Part shown: positions 1-9,410 of the stretch, piece by piece
Layout: each line of letters begins with the position of its first letter
Position numbering within the stretch: the stretch's first letter is position 1
Origin: an uncultured Rubritalea sp.
Lineage (GTDB): Bacteria > Verrucomicrobiota > Verrucomicrobiia > Verrucomicrobiales > Akkermansiaceae
Assembly (NCBI GenBank): GCA_937132085.1
Contig: CAKZNV010000248.1
Location: forward strand, 38,243-102,242
DNA length: 64,000 nt
Direction: 5' to 3'
The notes under the pieces: model-generated
The model's database searches: none
What the model was told of the DNA's origin: nothing
The model's input: only the letters and a program-made list of their open reading frames with translations
Translations under genes and position numbers: made by a program

Positions 1-146
1 AACTAAAAGAATATCTCGCAAATACAGACATGAGTATTGGCGAAATTTCCTATTCAATGGGATTCAAAGCAAGCGAAGAAGCCTCTCGATTCTTTAAGAA
101 AATGACAGACATCACCCCTACTGAATACCGCAAAACTCAGCGTTAG
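1..146 (+). CDS. AraC-family transcriptional regulator, C-terminal fragment
   Basis: Only the last 47 codons are present; the gene begins before the window and ends at the TAG at 144-146. Reading from base 3, the peptide contains MSIGEISYSMGF, then FFKKMTDITPTEYRK, the signature of the second helix-turn-helix of AraC/XylS regulators (recognition helix, then the conserved F..KxxxxTPxxYR tail). It would be a DNA-binding transcription factor; its effector domain and target are not visible. It converges on the asparaginase-like gene, nine bases away. It was too short for the ORF track. Confidence 0.85.
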   Translation, partial: LKEYLANTDMSIGEISYSMGFKASEEASRFFKKMTDITPTEYRKTQR

Positions 147-155
147 ATAGCCATA

Positions 156-641
156 TTAGGCTGGAGTTTTTTCAAATTTACCAGCCTTACGGTTTTTCCA
201 AACTTTGCCAGCTTCAAATAACTCTCCACTCATCGCAATATAGACACCAGACCCTTTAGATTGGGCTGCTCCCATTGCGAGACCTAAATTAAACACAGCG
301 TCTGTGATTCTGAATCTTGCTGGAGAAAGAGCTCCAGTAATCACGATCGTTTTACCTTCGATACCCATGAGGTATTCAGCAGTTTCACACATCGTGTCAG
401 TGCCATGCGTAATGAGGATCTCATCTTGTTTACTTTCTTCGCAGCTTTTTCTAATAAGAGCTCTGTCATCATCGTTGAGCTCAAGACTGTCTTTGCGCAT
501 CAATGAGATCAGTTCATAATCAACATGCACACCCACTTCATTAAAAATATGCGGGATGGTAGGCTCACCAATTTCGTATTCTGATGTAGCATCAAAGTAG
601 ATTTTATCTATCGTCCCGCCAGTCGTGAGTATTTTGATCAT
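156..641 (-). CDS. Short asparaginase-like protein (N-terminal domain only)
   Basis: 161 aa related to the N-terminal domain of type I/II L-asparaginases. It keeps both signature segments that carry the active-site threonines and acid: TTGGTID at residues 7-13 and HGTDTMCETA near residue 79. Full-length asparaginases are about 320-350 aa with a second domain completing the site at the dimer interface, so this is half length. The ORF ends cleanly with a normal basic tail and no remnant of the second domain is evident between its stop and the convergent AraC gene, so it looks like a natural short form and not a recent truncation. Asparagine hydrolysis is unproven. No Shine-Dalgarno precedes the ATG. 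Confident of family, unsure of activity. Confidence 0.8.
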   Translation of the reverse strand: MIKILTTGGTIDKIYFDATSEYEIGEPTIPHIFNEVGVHVDYELISLMRKDSLELNDDDRALIRKSCEESKQDEILITHGTDTMCETAEYLMGIEGKTIVITGALSPARFRITDAVFNLGLAMGAAQSKGSGVYIAMSGELFEAGKVWKNRKAGKFEKTPA

Positions 642-739
642 GTCTTTTATAGAGTGCTATTGTTAGCTCTCATTAGTCTTAGCCTATTTATTTAGCAACA
701 TCAAATACAGATGATCAATGAAATCAAATATCAATACGC

Positions 740-3034
740 TTACTCCTTCATTTTCAAATCTTTCGCATTCCAGGGTAGATTTCTTTTTTTAGCCGCAGCT
801 CTAATTTCCTCAGCTTCTACTTCAGATACATATCCTCCTTTGTTTACCCCCATGTTTCTGATAAAATTTAATAAATCTGCAAGTGCTTTATCATCTTTAA
901 GGGCTGGGTTCTGAATATAAGGAGGCATCGCCATGTTGGTTTTCACTTTTTCACCATTGACGGTGATCGGCCCCATAAGACCATTTAAGATTACCTTACC
1001 GAGAATATGCTTATCACCTACTACCCAATCTGATGGTGCAAGCGGTGGCACACCAGTAGCATCCTGTCCCTCACCTTTAAGGCCATGACAAGCTGCACAT
1101 GCAGCCGCAGTAAATACTTTTTCTCCTCGCTTGAAGCTCAATAAATGCTCTCCTTTGAGACCTTCTCCAGACTTCTTCACTTTCTTCTTAGGTGAACCTT
1201 GGAGCTGCTTAAGCAGGCCGTTTAATCGCTTATCACTTGATGCTAAGTTTTTCACCCTAGAGGAGTCTTTTAAATTCCTAGATCCCACGATGAACAGATC
1301 TTGTAAATACTTCGCTTTAGGAAATTTCTTAACAATCCCTTCTAGCCTAACAACAGTCTTGTAAAAAGCATGCGATCCCAGAGCGTAGCTGTATGAATAA
1401 ACAGTCTGCTGAGTAGGCTCATAGTTTATTAAAATATCATCCAATGGCTGATCAGAAAAGTGAGATAACTCTAGAGCTATCGTCTGGAGTTGATTAGATT
1501 CTGAAGCCAATGCTCTCAATAGCAACTGACTAGGTATCACACCAGTTACTTCAAGCGTCCACAAAAGGTGCACCATCTGGTATTCATTGTTTGATTTCAA
1601 CCCTACTTCCAATGCCTTCGCTAGAATTTTGGAATTTTCAGCTGCATCCGTCTTCTCCAGTTTCTCAACTAAGAGCCTCTGGGCTTTATCTCTAACAGTC
1701 CCATTTGCATGTCCTAAAAATTCAATGAGCTCTTCGTTACTGGCCTTTGACAACTGAGGAACTTTACCTAGTGGATTAGCAGCATAACTTATTCTATAGA
1801 TTCTACCTGAATGCTCAGCCGGCTTATCCAGACCTCTTGAAGAATATTGTTTTCTCAAGTAAGTCGTCATGTAGGTCTTATGCTGAATCAAACCAAAGTG
1901 CATATCCAACATCCATACTGAACCATCTGGTGCAGTATAGAGATTCACTGGGCGAAACCATTCATCCGTTGAAGCGATCAGATCTTTTGTCTTAAAGGGA
2001 TTCGATGATGTTGCTGACTGATTCGAATTACGTTTAAGATCTAACATCGAGACAGTATTTACACACGGAGCACTAATTAGACTGCTTCCTTGATACCTTT
2101 TAGGGAAGTTCTGCCCTCTATAGATCGTCATGCCAGAAGCCGCAGTAACCTTAAAAAGCTTACCTGTCTTTTTATCTAAAATTCCAGTATAGGCCCTGTT
2201 TACACCTGGGTTAACTCGGATAGGGTTCACTCTATTACCAAGATACGAGGTAGGCGACTTACTTAGCTTCACCTTTGGATAAGTTAGCGTCAGCCCTGGT
2301 CTGAAATAATCCGACTGCAGTAAGGTTGAGTTGTTGTTAGAATAAAGTCTACCATAGCTATCCTGAGCGATTCCCCATTGACCTCTAAACAGAGTCGATT
2401 CTTTAACCCACTTACCATTTACCCTACGATAACGCTTATTAGATTTAGCATTATAATACCAGTTATCCAGACCTCGAAGAAGACCATTAGCCTTGTGCTC
2501 TGCATTTCCACCAGCGGCATACTCAGCATCGATCAGCTGTTTCTCCCCTACTGGTTTATATCCATCTCTCTTGATGAAAAACAGCTTATCCTCACTACAG
2601 TAAAGCACCCCATCAGAAGTAACCGCTATCGCTCTAGGCAGGATAAGATCATCTAAAAAGACCGTAGCCTTATCTAAGTTTCCATCACCATTACTATCTT
2701 CTAAAATACGAATCTGCCCATTTGGCTCATTCTCGTCACTACCGTCGAGATCGAGCATGTAATTTCTCATTTCTACTACCCAAGCTCCTCCATCAGCATC
2801 AAAATCTAACGCCACTGGCATTCTAACAATTTCACCATGAGCGATAGCATCAAGCTTGAACCCCTCAGCCACCTCAAAAGTTTTAAGTGAATCTTTAATG
2901 TTCAGATACGGAGACGGTGGTATCTGATCCGCAGGTATAGGATCTATTTGCTTCCCCTTAGTTCTGTCATCACCGTTTTGAGCAAAAGCCTGTGTAATCA
3001 ATAGAGCAGACACTCCTAATACTGTAAATTTCAT
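740..3034 (-). CDS. PVC-type membrane-bound dehydrogenase/heme protein with C-terminal cytochrome c
   Basis: I start at the ATG at 3034, not the track start at 3127: from there the protein opens with a signal peptide (MKFTVLGVSALLITQAFAQ), whereas the longer version overlaps the upstream gene. That gives 764 aa. Residues about 40-420 form a beta-propeller-like domain of the PVC 'membrane-bound dehydrogenase' family (FxxDADGGAWVVEM, ILEDSNGDG). The middle is helical and may be HEAT-like. The C-terminus is a cytochrome c domain with CAACH near residue 646 and a likely distal Met in NMAMPPY. It is probably a periplasmic electron-transfer enzyme acting on sugars or alcohols; the substrate is unknown. 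It lies 70 bp after the symporter gene and may be cotranscribed. Confidence 0.85.
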   Translation of the reverse strand: MKFTVLGVSALLITQAFAQNGDDRTKGKQIDPIPADQIPPSPYLNIKDSLKTFEVAEGFKLDAIAHGEIVRMPVALDFDADGGAWVVEMRNYMLDLDGSDENEPNGQIRILEDSNGDGNLDKATVFLDDLILPRAIAVTSDGVLYCSEDKLFFIKRDGYKPVGEKQLIDAEYAAGGNAEHKANGLLRGLDNWYYNAKSNKRYRRVNGKWVKESTLFRGQWGIAQDSYGRLYSNNNSTLLQSDYFRPGLTLTYPKVKLSKSPTSYLGNRVNPIRVNPGVNRAYTGILDKKTGKLFKVTAASGMTIYRGQNFPKRYQGSSLISAPCVNTVSMLDLKRNSNQSATSSNPFKTKDLIASTDEWFRPVNLYTAPDGSVWMLDMHFGLIQHKTYMTTYLRKQYSSRGLDKPAEHSGRIYRISYAANPLGKVPQLSKASNEELIEFLGHANGTVRDKAQRLLVEKLEKTDAAENSKILAKALEVGLKSNNEYQMVHLLWTLEVTGVIPSQLLLRALASESNQLQTIALELSHFSDQPLDDILINYEPTQQTVYSYSYALGSHAFYKTVVRLEGIVKKFPKAKYLQDLFIVGSRNLKDSSRVKNLASSDKRLNGLLKQLQGSPKKKVKKSGEGLKGEHLLSFKRGEKVFTAAACAACHGLKGEGQDATGVPPLAPSDWVVGDKHILGKVILNGLMGPITVNGEKVKTNMAMPPYIQNPALKDDKALADLLNFIRNMGVNKGGYVSEVEAEEIRAAAKKRNLPWNAKDLKMKE

Positions 3035-3049
3035 ACAGCCAATGTAATA

Positions 3050-3085
3050 GACAATAAGCAATAAACAATTACGAATTGCGCATTG
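3050..3085. repeat. Short degenerate tandem repeat in spacer
   Basis: Read on the minus strand this spacer shows ATTG-starting units of 7-8 bp (ATTGTTT, ATTGCTT, ATTGTCT, ATTACATT). It is one of several intergenic micro-repeat islands in the window, each with a different unit. Confidence 0.5.
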
Positions 3086-3104
3086 GTTACTAGGAAATTG
3101 CGAC

Positions 3105-4652
3105 CTACTTGTCTGGTCTACTATCAATCTCCATCATGTGATCATCATAGAGTTTCACTTCTTCCTTTATCTTAGGAAGCAGGAAGTAGATTCCAATAAA
3201 GTTAGGGAAACACATCGCAAACACCATAGCATCTGAGAACTTAATCACGCTCACTAGGTTAATTGAAGTTCCAATCACAATGAATCCACAGAAAATCAGC
3301 TTATAAACGATCTCCATTTTTCTACTTCTACCGAACAAATAAGCCCAAGCAGTTTGTCCATAGTAAGACCATGAAATCATAGTTGAGAATGCGAATAAGA
3401 TTACTGCTATGAATAAGACATAGGGGAAGAATGAAATAACGCTTCCAAAGGCATCCGATGTCACTCCAATCGCTTGTCCCCAGCTTGCACCAGCAGCAGT
3501 CTTAGCTCCTGTGATGATGATAACTAGAGCTGTCATTGTGCAAACCACTACTGTATCAATAAATGGCTCTAGCAATGCTACGTAACCTTCAGATGCTGCC
3601 TTACGAGTCTTCACTGCAGAGTGAGCAATAGGTGCAGAACCAAATCCTGCTTCGTTAGAGAATGAAGCACGCTTCACCCCTTGGATCAACACACCGATAA
3701 GACCACCTATTCCTGCATCCATGGAGAACGCCCCATCAATAATACTCTTAACAGCCATTGGGATTTCTGAGAAATGCGAGAAGATGATATAAAGAGCACA
3801 GACTACATAAATTCCACACATGAATGGCACTAGTTTAGAGGTAACCTTACCAATACTCTTGATACCACCAATAATTACAGCTCCGACAGCGACAGCCAAT
3901 AGAACACCGAATAACCAACCTTTACCTATAAACCAGCTATCTGCTCCTCCAGAGACTGCAACCATTTGTTCAAATGCTTGATTACCTTGAAACATATTGC
4001 CTGCTCCGAATGAGCCAAACACACATGCCACAGCAAAGATCACAGCTAAAATCTTACCGATTACAGGCACACCTAGCTCACTAAATCCCTTACTAAGGTA
4101 ATACATACCACCACCGTAAACTTTCCCGTTTTCATCTATGTCACGGTATCTCACACCCAGTGTGCACTCACAAAACTTCGTCGTCATTCCCAGTAATCCA
4201 CAAACGATCATCCAGAAGGTGGCGCCTGCACCACCGATTGAGATAGCAATCGCTACACCAGCTATATTTCCTAATCCAACAGTTGCCGAAAGCGCTGCAG
4301 AAAGAGCCTGAAAGTGAGTAATCTCACCCGGATCGTCCTTACTGCTATACTTGCCTTTTATCGTTCTGATCGACTTACCTAGACCTCTGATATTAATAAA
4401 CCCAAAAAACACTGTTAAAAATAGCGCACTCACCGAAAGCATTACCAAAACGAATGGAACCTCAATATCTGTGCCAGGTATAGGCACTAGAAAGAAAACT
4501 TTCTCATCAGCAAAATCTGCCACCTCTTCCATGACACCACCTAAGGTCACCCCCTTGCCTTCACCAGCCCAAGCACTTCCAGTCATTAAGAACAGACAGG
4601 ATATGGCGGAAATGTAGCGAGAAAGTGTCTTAGTTTTTGAAAATTTTATCAT
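3105..4652 (-). CDS. Sodium:alanine symporter family protein (AGCS)
   Basis: 515 aa inner-membrane transporter of the alanine/glycine:cation symporter family. It imports a small neutral amino acid with sodium. The family signature TVGLGNIAGVAIAIS is present near residue 125, as are KRASFSNEAGFGSAPIAH and about ten further hydrophobic spans. The N-terminus has an extra hydrophobic stretch ending SAWA that looks like a cleavable signal; extensions of this kind occur in marine homologues. It starts at ATG 4652 and is transcribed divergently from the DUF4175 locus across a 255-bp spacer. It is followed at short distance by the PVC heme protein. The exact substrate cannot be told from sequence. 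Confidence 0.93.
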   Translation of the reverse strand: MIKFSKTKTLSRYISAISCLFLMTGSAWAGEGKGVTLGGVMEEVADFADEKVFFLVPIPGTDIEVPFVLVMLSVSALFLTVFFGFINIRGLGKSIRTIKGKYSSKDDPGEITHFQALSAALSATVGLGNIAGVAIAISIGGAGATFWMIVCGLLGMTTKFCECTLGVRYRDIDENGKVYGGGMYYLSKGFSELGVPVIGKILAVIFAVACVFGSFGAGNMFQGNQAFEQMVAVSGGADSWFIGKGWLFGVLLAVAVGAVIIGGIKSIGKVTSKLVPFMCGIYVVCALYIIFSHFSEIPMAVKSIIDGAFSMDAGIGGLIGVLIQGVKRASFSNEAGFGSAPIAHSAVKTRKAASEGYVALLEPFIDTVVVCTMTALVIIITGAKTAAGASWGQAIGVTSDAFGSVISFFPYVLFIAVILFAFSTMISWSYYGQTAWAYLFGRSRKMEIVYKLIFCGFIVIGTSINLVSVIKFSDAMVFAMCFPNFIGIYFLLPKIKEEVKLYDDHMMEIDSRPDK

Positions 4653-4907
4653 GATTGCGTGTGTTTTTAGTAGCGAGTAGTGGACTCTGGCATTTGCGAC
4701 CCTCCTGACTCAAGGAAAAACCTATTTAACTTAACGAAAATATTCTACAGATATTTAGATAAATGTGCTCCCTACCATCGCTACTTTGTTAATAATTGAG
4801 AAATTTTATGATTTTAATTTGAGGTAATAAGTAATAATGTGCCACTCATCACGTATAGTTTAATAGCTTAAAATCATAATCGGACTCTATATCCAGCAAC
4901 TAAATAC

Positions 4908-7646
4908 ATGTCAGATCCACTGAAACCACAACACTTAGCGCCACTACCTGAGTCACTACGCAAGCAGCTTGAACAATTCAAGAAGCATCTCTGGCGCATA
5001 AAAATCACGGAAGCTGTCTTAGCAGGTATCTTAGGACTAGTTGCTTCATTCGCACTCGTGTTCGCACTCGACCGTATCTGGGATCTTTCTCCATTACTTA
5101 GAACAGTCATCCTTATTCTTGGTGTTTCACTATTTGCAGTCTTCGCCCCACTCTGGATCAATCGATGGGTATTTAAACACAGACGTGAAAATCAGTTAGC
5201 TAAACTCATCTCTAACCATTACCCAAACCTAGGTGACCGCCTTCTCGGTGTTGTCGAACTTCAGGATCAAAATGAGAACTCTAAAGCGCTTTCTCCTGAA
5301 CTCCGTGAGGCTGCAATGATCGCCGTAGCAAGCGATGCTAAATCTAGAGACCTAGATCTGGCGCTCTCATCCACTTGGCTCAAAAAACTCACCCTAGGTG
5401 TAGCGGGACTAGCTCTCATCGCAGGCACAGCCTTCATGATCTACCCTAATGCAGGTAAAAACGCTCTAAAGCGTTGGTTCATGCCACTTTCTGACACGGA
5501 GAGATTCACCTTCACTAAAGTAGACCTATCAGATATCCCTCAGCCTCTCTACGTCCCATTAGACGAACCCTTCACACTTCACATTCCACTCTCCTCTGAC
5601 ACTGAGAACAAACCAGAATTCACCGAGTCTCGCTACGAAACGAAAGGCAGCTACACGAAGTGGGAGAAATTTGCTCTCAACGCAAACGCTTACGATCTAA
5701 AGTTCAAAGGAAAAAGATCCAAGGGAGAAATTACCTTCAAACTAGGTGATGCAAACCACACTCTAGAAGTAATTCCTGTAAAGAGGCCAAAACTAGCAGG
5801 TATTAAAGGCCATATTACCTACCCTGAATACCTCCAGAGAACACCAATCACTGAAGATTTCTCTACTGGCCAAATCGACATCTTAGAAGGCAGTAAGCTA
5901 TCCATCATAGCTAAAGCAGACAGAAATCTAAAATCAGCGACTGTAGGACCACTCTCGATCGAACCATACATTGACCTATCAGACCTAGAGTCACTTGAAA
6001 TCCAAGGCATAGATCCAAACAATCTACCTGAGCCTACGTTTAAAGATCTCAACCACAAGATCAGCTCGGATAAAATCCTCGCTGACCCTATTACTATCTC
6101 TAAGAACTCACTCACATTACCGATCAAGTGGGTTGATGCATATGGCATCCACGGACTTAGAGAGTCAGAAATTAATATTTCACCAATCACAGACTCAGCA
6201 CCATCCACCTACATCCGTGGAGTTAAAAAGCAGATCTATATTCTCCACACTGAAGTCCTAGCACTAGGTTTAGTAGCTGAAGATGACTTCGGCATCAAAT
6301 CAGCGGGCTTCGATTGGGTCGGAGAATTCAATACTCCATCAGCAAATGCTCCAGCGAAAGGTGAACAAGAGTTCATTAAAGGTGATCCTTATAAAAAGAA
6401 TGTAGAGGACGAAATCTTGATGGACTTCGCAGCTAGAAACATCCCACCACAAAAACTGACGATCAAATCCTATGTAGACGACTACAATCCTGCTACTAAA
6501 CGTGTCTACTCTGAGCCTATCGAAGTCTTTCTCCTCTCAGAATCTGAACATGCTAACTATCAAAAAGAGCGCATCAAGGAGATCCAATCAGACCTAGAAG
6601 ATGTGATCCGTAAGGAGACAGAGCTACTTTACGAGAACAAAAGAATCGAAAAAGACCTCAAAGATCCTAAGAAAGCTGATGAAGCTAAGAAGAAACTAGC
6701 TGACCAGAAAGACAAGGAACTCGATAACAAAGAGGAGATGAAAAAGCTAAAAGAGAAGATGAAAGATGTTCTCAAGCAATCGATGAAAAACGATAGTATC
6801 GATTCTAAAACCCTCAAAGAAATGTCCGAGACTGCTCAGAAGCTTGAGAAGATGGAGCAAAAAGATATGGAAGACATTGCTAAGAAGCTTCAAGACGCTC
6901 AAAGCAATAAGAACTCCAAAGAAAAGACTGAGAAAGACCTTAAAGAAGCTATTAAAAAGCAGGAAAAACTCATCGAGGAGATGAAGGACACTGCTAAAAA
7001 GGCTGAAGAGGCTAATAAGAAACTCGAATCTAGCACCTTTGTTAATCGTCTCAAACAAGCAGCTGAAGAAGAAGATAGCATTCACTCTAACTTACTTGGC
7101 AACTGGGACCAACTTGGTAGCCGTAACTATTCTCAGCTAGATCCAGAGATTAAAGATCTAGCACAAGCCCTCTACTTACAACAACAGCAAGCATCATCAG
7201 ATATTCGCTGGATCCAGGAAGACTTGAAATTCTTCCACGCTCGCACTCAAAAAGAACAACATAAGAAGCTAATCGATCAGATGACTGAGGCTAACATCGA
7301 TGAGGGTATGTCCTTCCTTGAAAGCCGCTTAGAAAACAATCACACTTACGTTTCAGCAGCTAAAGCTAAATACTGGGCTAACCTCTACCGTGAATGGGCT
7401 AAAGAGCTCGACGGCGCTAAAGAAGACAAGCCACCAGGTGGCGGCGGCGAAGGTGGCGATCAAAACACAGAAGATCAAGACTTCGAGTTCATGATCAGAG
7501 TCATGAAAATGATTCAAAAAGAGCAAGCCATCCGTGCGCGCACTAGAGCACTAGAACAAAGTAGAAGAGACGCCACAAAGCAACTTCCTGCTGCACCAAG
7601 AACCAACCCTGGCTTTGAAGGCAATAATTTTCAAACAATCGAATAA
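4908..7646 (+). CDS. DUF4175-like membrane protein with long coiled coil
   Basis: 912 aa. Three transmembrane helices lie in the first 180 residues (about 33-55, 62-84, 155-177), in an arrangement typical of DUF4175 proteins (LGDRLLGVVEL after the second helix). A beta-rich extracytoplasmic region follows to about residue 530. Then comes a highly charged Lys/Glu coiled coil (about 535-700), a helical C-terminus and a Gly-rich linker (GGGGEGG). As I recall, DUF4175 genes in planctomycetes and verrucomicrobia sit in MoxR/DUF58/Bat-type loci; those partners are not in this window. It heads a same-strand run reaching 15217, suggesting a shared envelope role. Function unknown. Confidence 0.75.
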   Translation: MSDPLKPQHLAPLPESLRKQLEQFKKHLWRIKITEAVLAGILGLVASFALVFALDRIWDLSPLLRTVILILGVSLFAVFAPLWINRWVFKHRRENQLAKLISNHYPNLGDRLLGVVELQDQNENSKALSPELREAAMIAVASDAKSRDLDLALSSTWLKKLTLGVAGLALIAGTAFMIYPNAGKNALKRWFMPLSDTERFTFTKVDLSDIPQPLYVPLDEPFTLHIPLSSDTENKPEFTESRYETKGSYTKWEKFALNANAYDLKFKGKRSKGEITFKLGDANHTLEVIPVKRPKLAGIKGHITYPEYLQRTPITEDFSTGQIDILEGSKLSIIAKADRNLKSATVGPLSIEPYIDLSDLESLEIQGIDPNNLPEPTFKDLNHKISSDKILADPITISKNSLTLPIKWVDAYGIHGLRESEINISPITDSAPSTYIRGVKKQIYILHTEVLALGLVAEDDFGIKSAGFDWVGEFNTPSANAPAKGEQEFIKGDPYKKNVEDEILMDFAARNIPPQKLTIKSYVDDYNPATKRVYSEPIEVFLLSESEHANYQKERIKEIQSDLEDVIRKETELLYENKRIEKDLKDPKKADEAKKKLADQKDKELDNKEEMKKLKEKMKDVLKQSMKNDSIDSKTLKEMSETAQKLEKMEQKDMEDIAKKLQDAQSNKNSKEKTEKDLKEAIKKQEKLIEEMKDTAKKAEEANKKLESSTFVNRLKQAAEEEDSIHSNLLGNWDQLGSRNYSQLDPEIKDLAQALYLQQQQASSDIRWIQEDLKFFHARTQKEQHKKLIDQMTEANIDEGMSFLESRLENNHTYVSAAKAKYWANLYREWAKELDGAKEDKPPGGGGEGGDQNTEDQDFEFMIRVMKMIQKEQAIRARTRALEQSRRDATKQLPAAPRTNPGFEGNNFQTIE

Positions 7647-7679
7647 GCGAGTAATTAGAACATAAACAACGTATAAACT

Positions 7680-8060
7680 ATGAAAAAGACAATACTTATA
7701 ACCACATTTACAGCCCTCGCCTGCTGTGCTGTCAACGCTGGAGGTTTGAAAGATGATCTCAAGAAGAACAATAGTAAGACTCCTAAAATTGCTCCTAAAG
7801 AAATGCTTAAAAAGCACGCTAAGGATGCTACTAAAGTTGCCGGAGAACAAGACGAACTTTCTGCCGACGTGCAAGATCTTGTTCAGGAACAAACTGATCC
7901 TAAAGTAATCGAACTCCTCAACGCAGCTGAAGAGCTCATGGGTGAAGCCACTGAGCTTCTCGAAAACAAGAAAACTGACGGTGGCACTCTCGCTATCGAA
8001 ACAGAAATCATCGAGAAAATCTACGAAGCAGCTAAGAAAAAACAGTCCAATAGTAGCTGA
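7680..8060 (+). CDS. Small secreted protein, N-terminal part before in-frame UGA
   Basis: 126 aa with a signal peptide (residues 1-20, ending VNAGG) followed by a Lys/Glu-rich helical region. The gene stops at TGA 8058-8060, but the same reading frame continues without another stop to 8342. The two parts together would make a secreted protein of about 220 aa. Its position, 33 bp after the DUF4175 gene and before the alpha-toroid gene, suggests it belongs to the same operon. Either the UGA is a nonsense mutation or sequencing error, or the gene naturally ends here. No homologue recognised. Confidence 0.6.
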   Translation: MKKTILITTFTALACCAVNAGGLKDDLKKNNSKTPKIAPKEMLKKHAKDATKVAGEQDELSADVQDLVQEQTDPKVIELLNAAEELMGEATELLENKKTDGGTLAIETEIIEKIYEAAKKKQSNSS

Positions 8061-8078
8061 CAAAGCAGCAAAAAAGGC

Positions 8079-8342
8079 ATGGGTTCCATGCTCGAAATGA
8101 TGAAAGGAATGATGGATAAAAAGCCTGGAGACAAGAAGGGTGATAAGCCTGGAGATCAACCTGGTGAAGGTGGCGAAGGCACAACAGATAAAACCAGCAG
8201 TAAGATCGATGGTTCTGCTAACAACACCAAAGAAGAACGCCGAGTCCCTAAAAATCCGTCTGCTGCTAGCAGAACACTTCCTAGAGAAGAACAGAGAGCG
8301 ATTGATGCCTACAACAAGCAGAAAAAAGCCACAAAAAAGTAG
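8079..8342 (+). CDS. In-frame continuation of the small secreted protein (possible 3' half of a split gene)
   Basis: 87 aa from the first ATG after the UGA, low in complexity: Met-rich (MLEMMKGMMDKK), then Gly/Lys/Pro/Asp repeats (PGDKKGDKPGDQPGEGG), then a basic tail. It has no signal peptide, no ribosome site and no independent start context, and it is in the same frame as 7680-8060 with only six sense codons between the UGA and this ATG. I therefore read it as the C-terminal half of the same original gene. An independent small protein is less likely. The overlapping ORF at 8140-8352 is a frame shadow. Confidence 0.5.
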   Translation: MGSMLEMMKGMMDKKPGDKKGDKPGDQPGEGGEGTTDKTSSKIDGSANNTKEERRVPKNPSAASRTLPREEQRAIDAYNKQKKATKK

Positions 8343-8367
8343 AATACTTTAAAGTCACATTCACATA

Positions 8368-9408
8368 ATGCGAATCAAGAATATCACCAAAACATCTCGT
8401 CAATGGAGCACGTGCTTAGCACTTGCCCTAGGTCTGGGTGCCGTGCCATTGCTGCCTAATAATGCCAATGGCCAAAGCATTCCTCGCCGTGGCGTAGATG
8501 TCATCCCTAATGAGGTTGAACTAGCCTATAAGAAAGGTCTCAAATATTTAGCTAAATCACAGACCCCAGATGGATCGTTTGGTGGCGGTGGATTTGGTGC
8601 TCAGCCAGGACTTGTAGGCGTCTGCGTATTATCATTTCTAGCTCACGGCGAAGACCCTGCTCATGGTCAATATTCAAAGAATATTCAAAAGGGCATCGAC
8701 TTCCTCATCAAGTCACAGAATAAAACGACAGGTATGATGGGCTCTAGCATGTATAATCATGGATTCGCCACTCTCGCCCTCGCTGAAATCTATGGAATGG
8801 TAGAAGACAAACGTGTTGAGTCAGCTCTACAAAAAGCGGTGAACCTCATCGTTTCCTCTCAAGAACGTAACCCAACCAATGCTTGGAGATATGGCCCTGA
8901 CGACAAGACTGCTGATACAACAGTTGCAGGCTGTCAGATAGTTGCTCTCCTTGCAGCTAGAAACGCTGGTATTCCAGTGGCTGATAAGAACATTGATAAA
9001 GCCCTAGCATACATGGCTAGCTGTAGAGCATCTAATGGTGGCTACGGCTACACATCTAAAAACTCTCCACGCACCACACTTACTGCGATTGGTTCCCTTT
9101 GCCTTTCATTGGCAAAACAAAAGGATGACAAGGCGTTCCCTGTCATCACGAAGTTCCTGAAAAGCCGATTAGAAGACTCCTCCCATCACTACGTATTCTA
9201 CCACGAATACTACATGGCTCAGGCTCTTTTCCATGCTGATGAAGAACTATGGAAGATTTGGAATGAAAAGAACACAAAATTAATGACTGCTTCACAGATG
9301 CCTGATGGCAGCTGGAACGACAGCCGAATGGGCCAGTCTGGTGCTACTGGATTCGCTCTCCTTTCAATGGCTCTCAACTACAGATTCCTACCAATTTACG
9401 AAAAATAG
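8368..9408 (+). CDS. Secreted squalene-oxidase/prenyltransferase-repeat (alpha-toroid) protein
   Basis: 346 aa with a signal peptide (about 1-35, ending NANGQ) and repeated QW-type motifs of terpene-cyclase/prenyltransferase alpha-alpha toroids: TPDGSFGGGGFG near residue 66, SNGGYGYTS near 219 and MPDGSWND near 312. These family repeats form a barrel. No DxDD cyclase motif is seen and the protein is exported, so it is unlikely to be a hopene or squalene cyclase. A binding or structural role in the periplasm is more plausible (inference). It starts 25 bp after the small secreted gene, and its stop is two bases before the next ATG, so it is tightly coupled to the tandem paralogue array. Confidence 0.85.
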   Translation: MRIKNITKTSRQWSTCLALALGLGAVPLLPNNANGQSIPRRGVDVIPNEVELAYKKGLKYLAKSQTPDGSFGGGGFGAQPGLVGVCVLSFLAHGEDPAHGQYSKNIQKGIDFLIKSQNKTTGMMGSSMYNHGFATLALAEIYGMVEDKRVESALQKAVNLIVSSQERNPTNAWRYGPDDKTADTTVAGCQIVALLAARNAGIPVADKNIDKALAYMASCRASNGGYGYTSKNSPRTTLTAIGSLCLSLAKQKDDKAFPVITKFLKSRLEDSSHHYVFYHEYYMAQALFHADEELWKIWNEKNTKLMTASQMPDGSWNDSRMGQSGATGFALLSMALNYRFLPIYEK

Positions 9409-9410
9409 TC

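Noticed and set aside
3035-3127. Longer N-terminus of the PVC heme protein
   Set aside because: It overlaps the symporter gene and a spacer repeat; ATG 3034 opens directly with a signal peptide.
6629-7085. Leu/Phe/Ser-rich minus-strand ORFs opposite the DUF4175 coiled coil
   Set aside because: They are antisense shadows of Lys/Glu-rich codons and have no independent support.
7551-8159. 202-aa minus-strand ORF
   Set aside because: Antisense to the end of the DUF4175 gene and to the small secreted gene, with Phe/Leu/Cys-rich shadow composition.
8368-9408. Squalene-hopene cyclase
   Set aside because: It has the repeat fold but also a signal peptide, only half the usual length and no DxDD motif.
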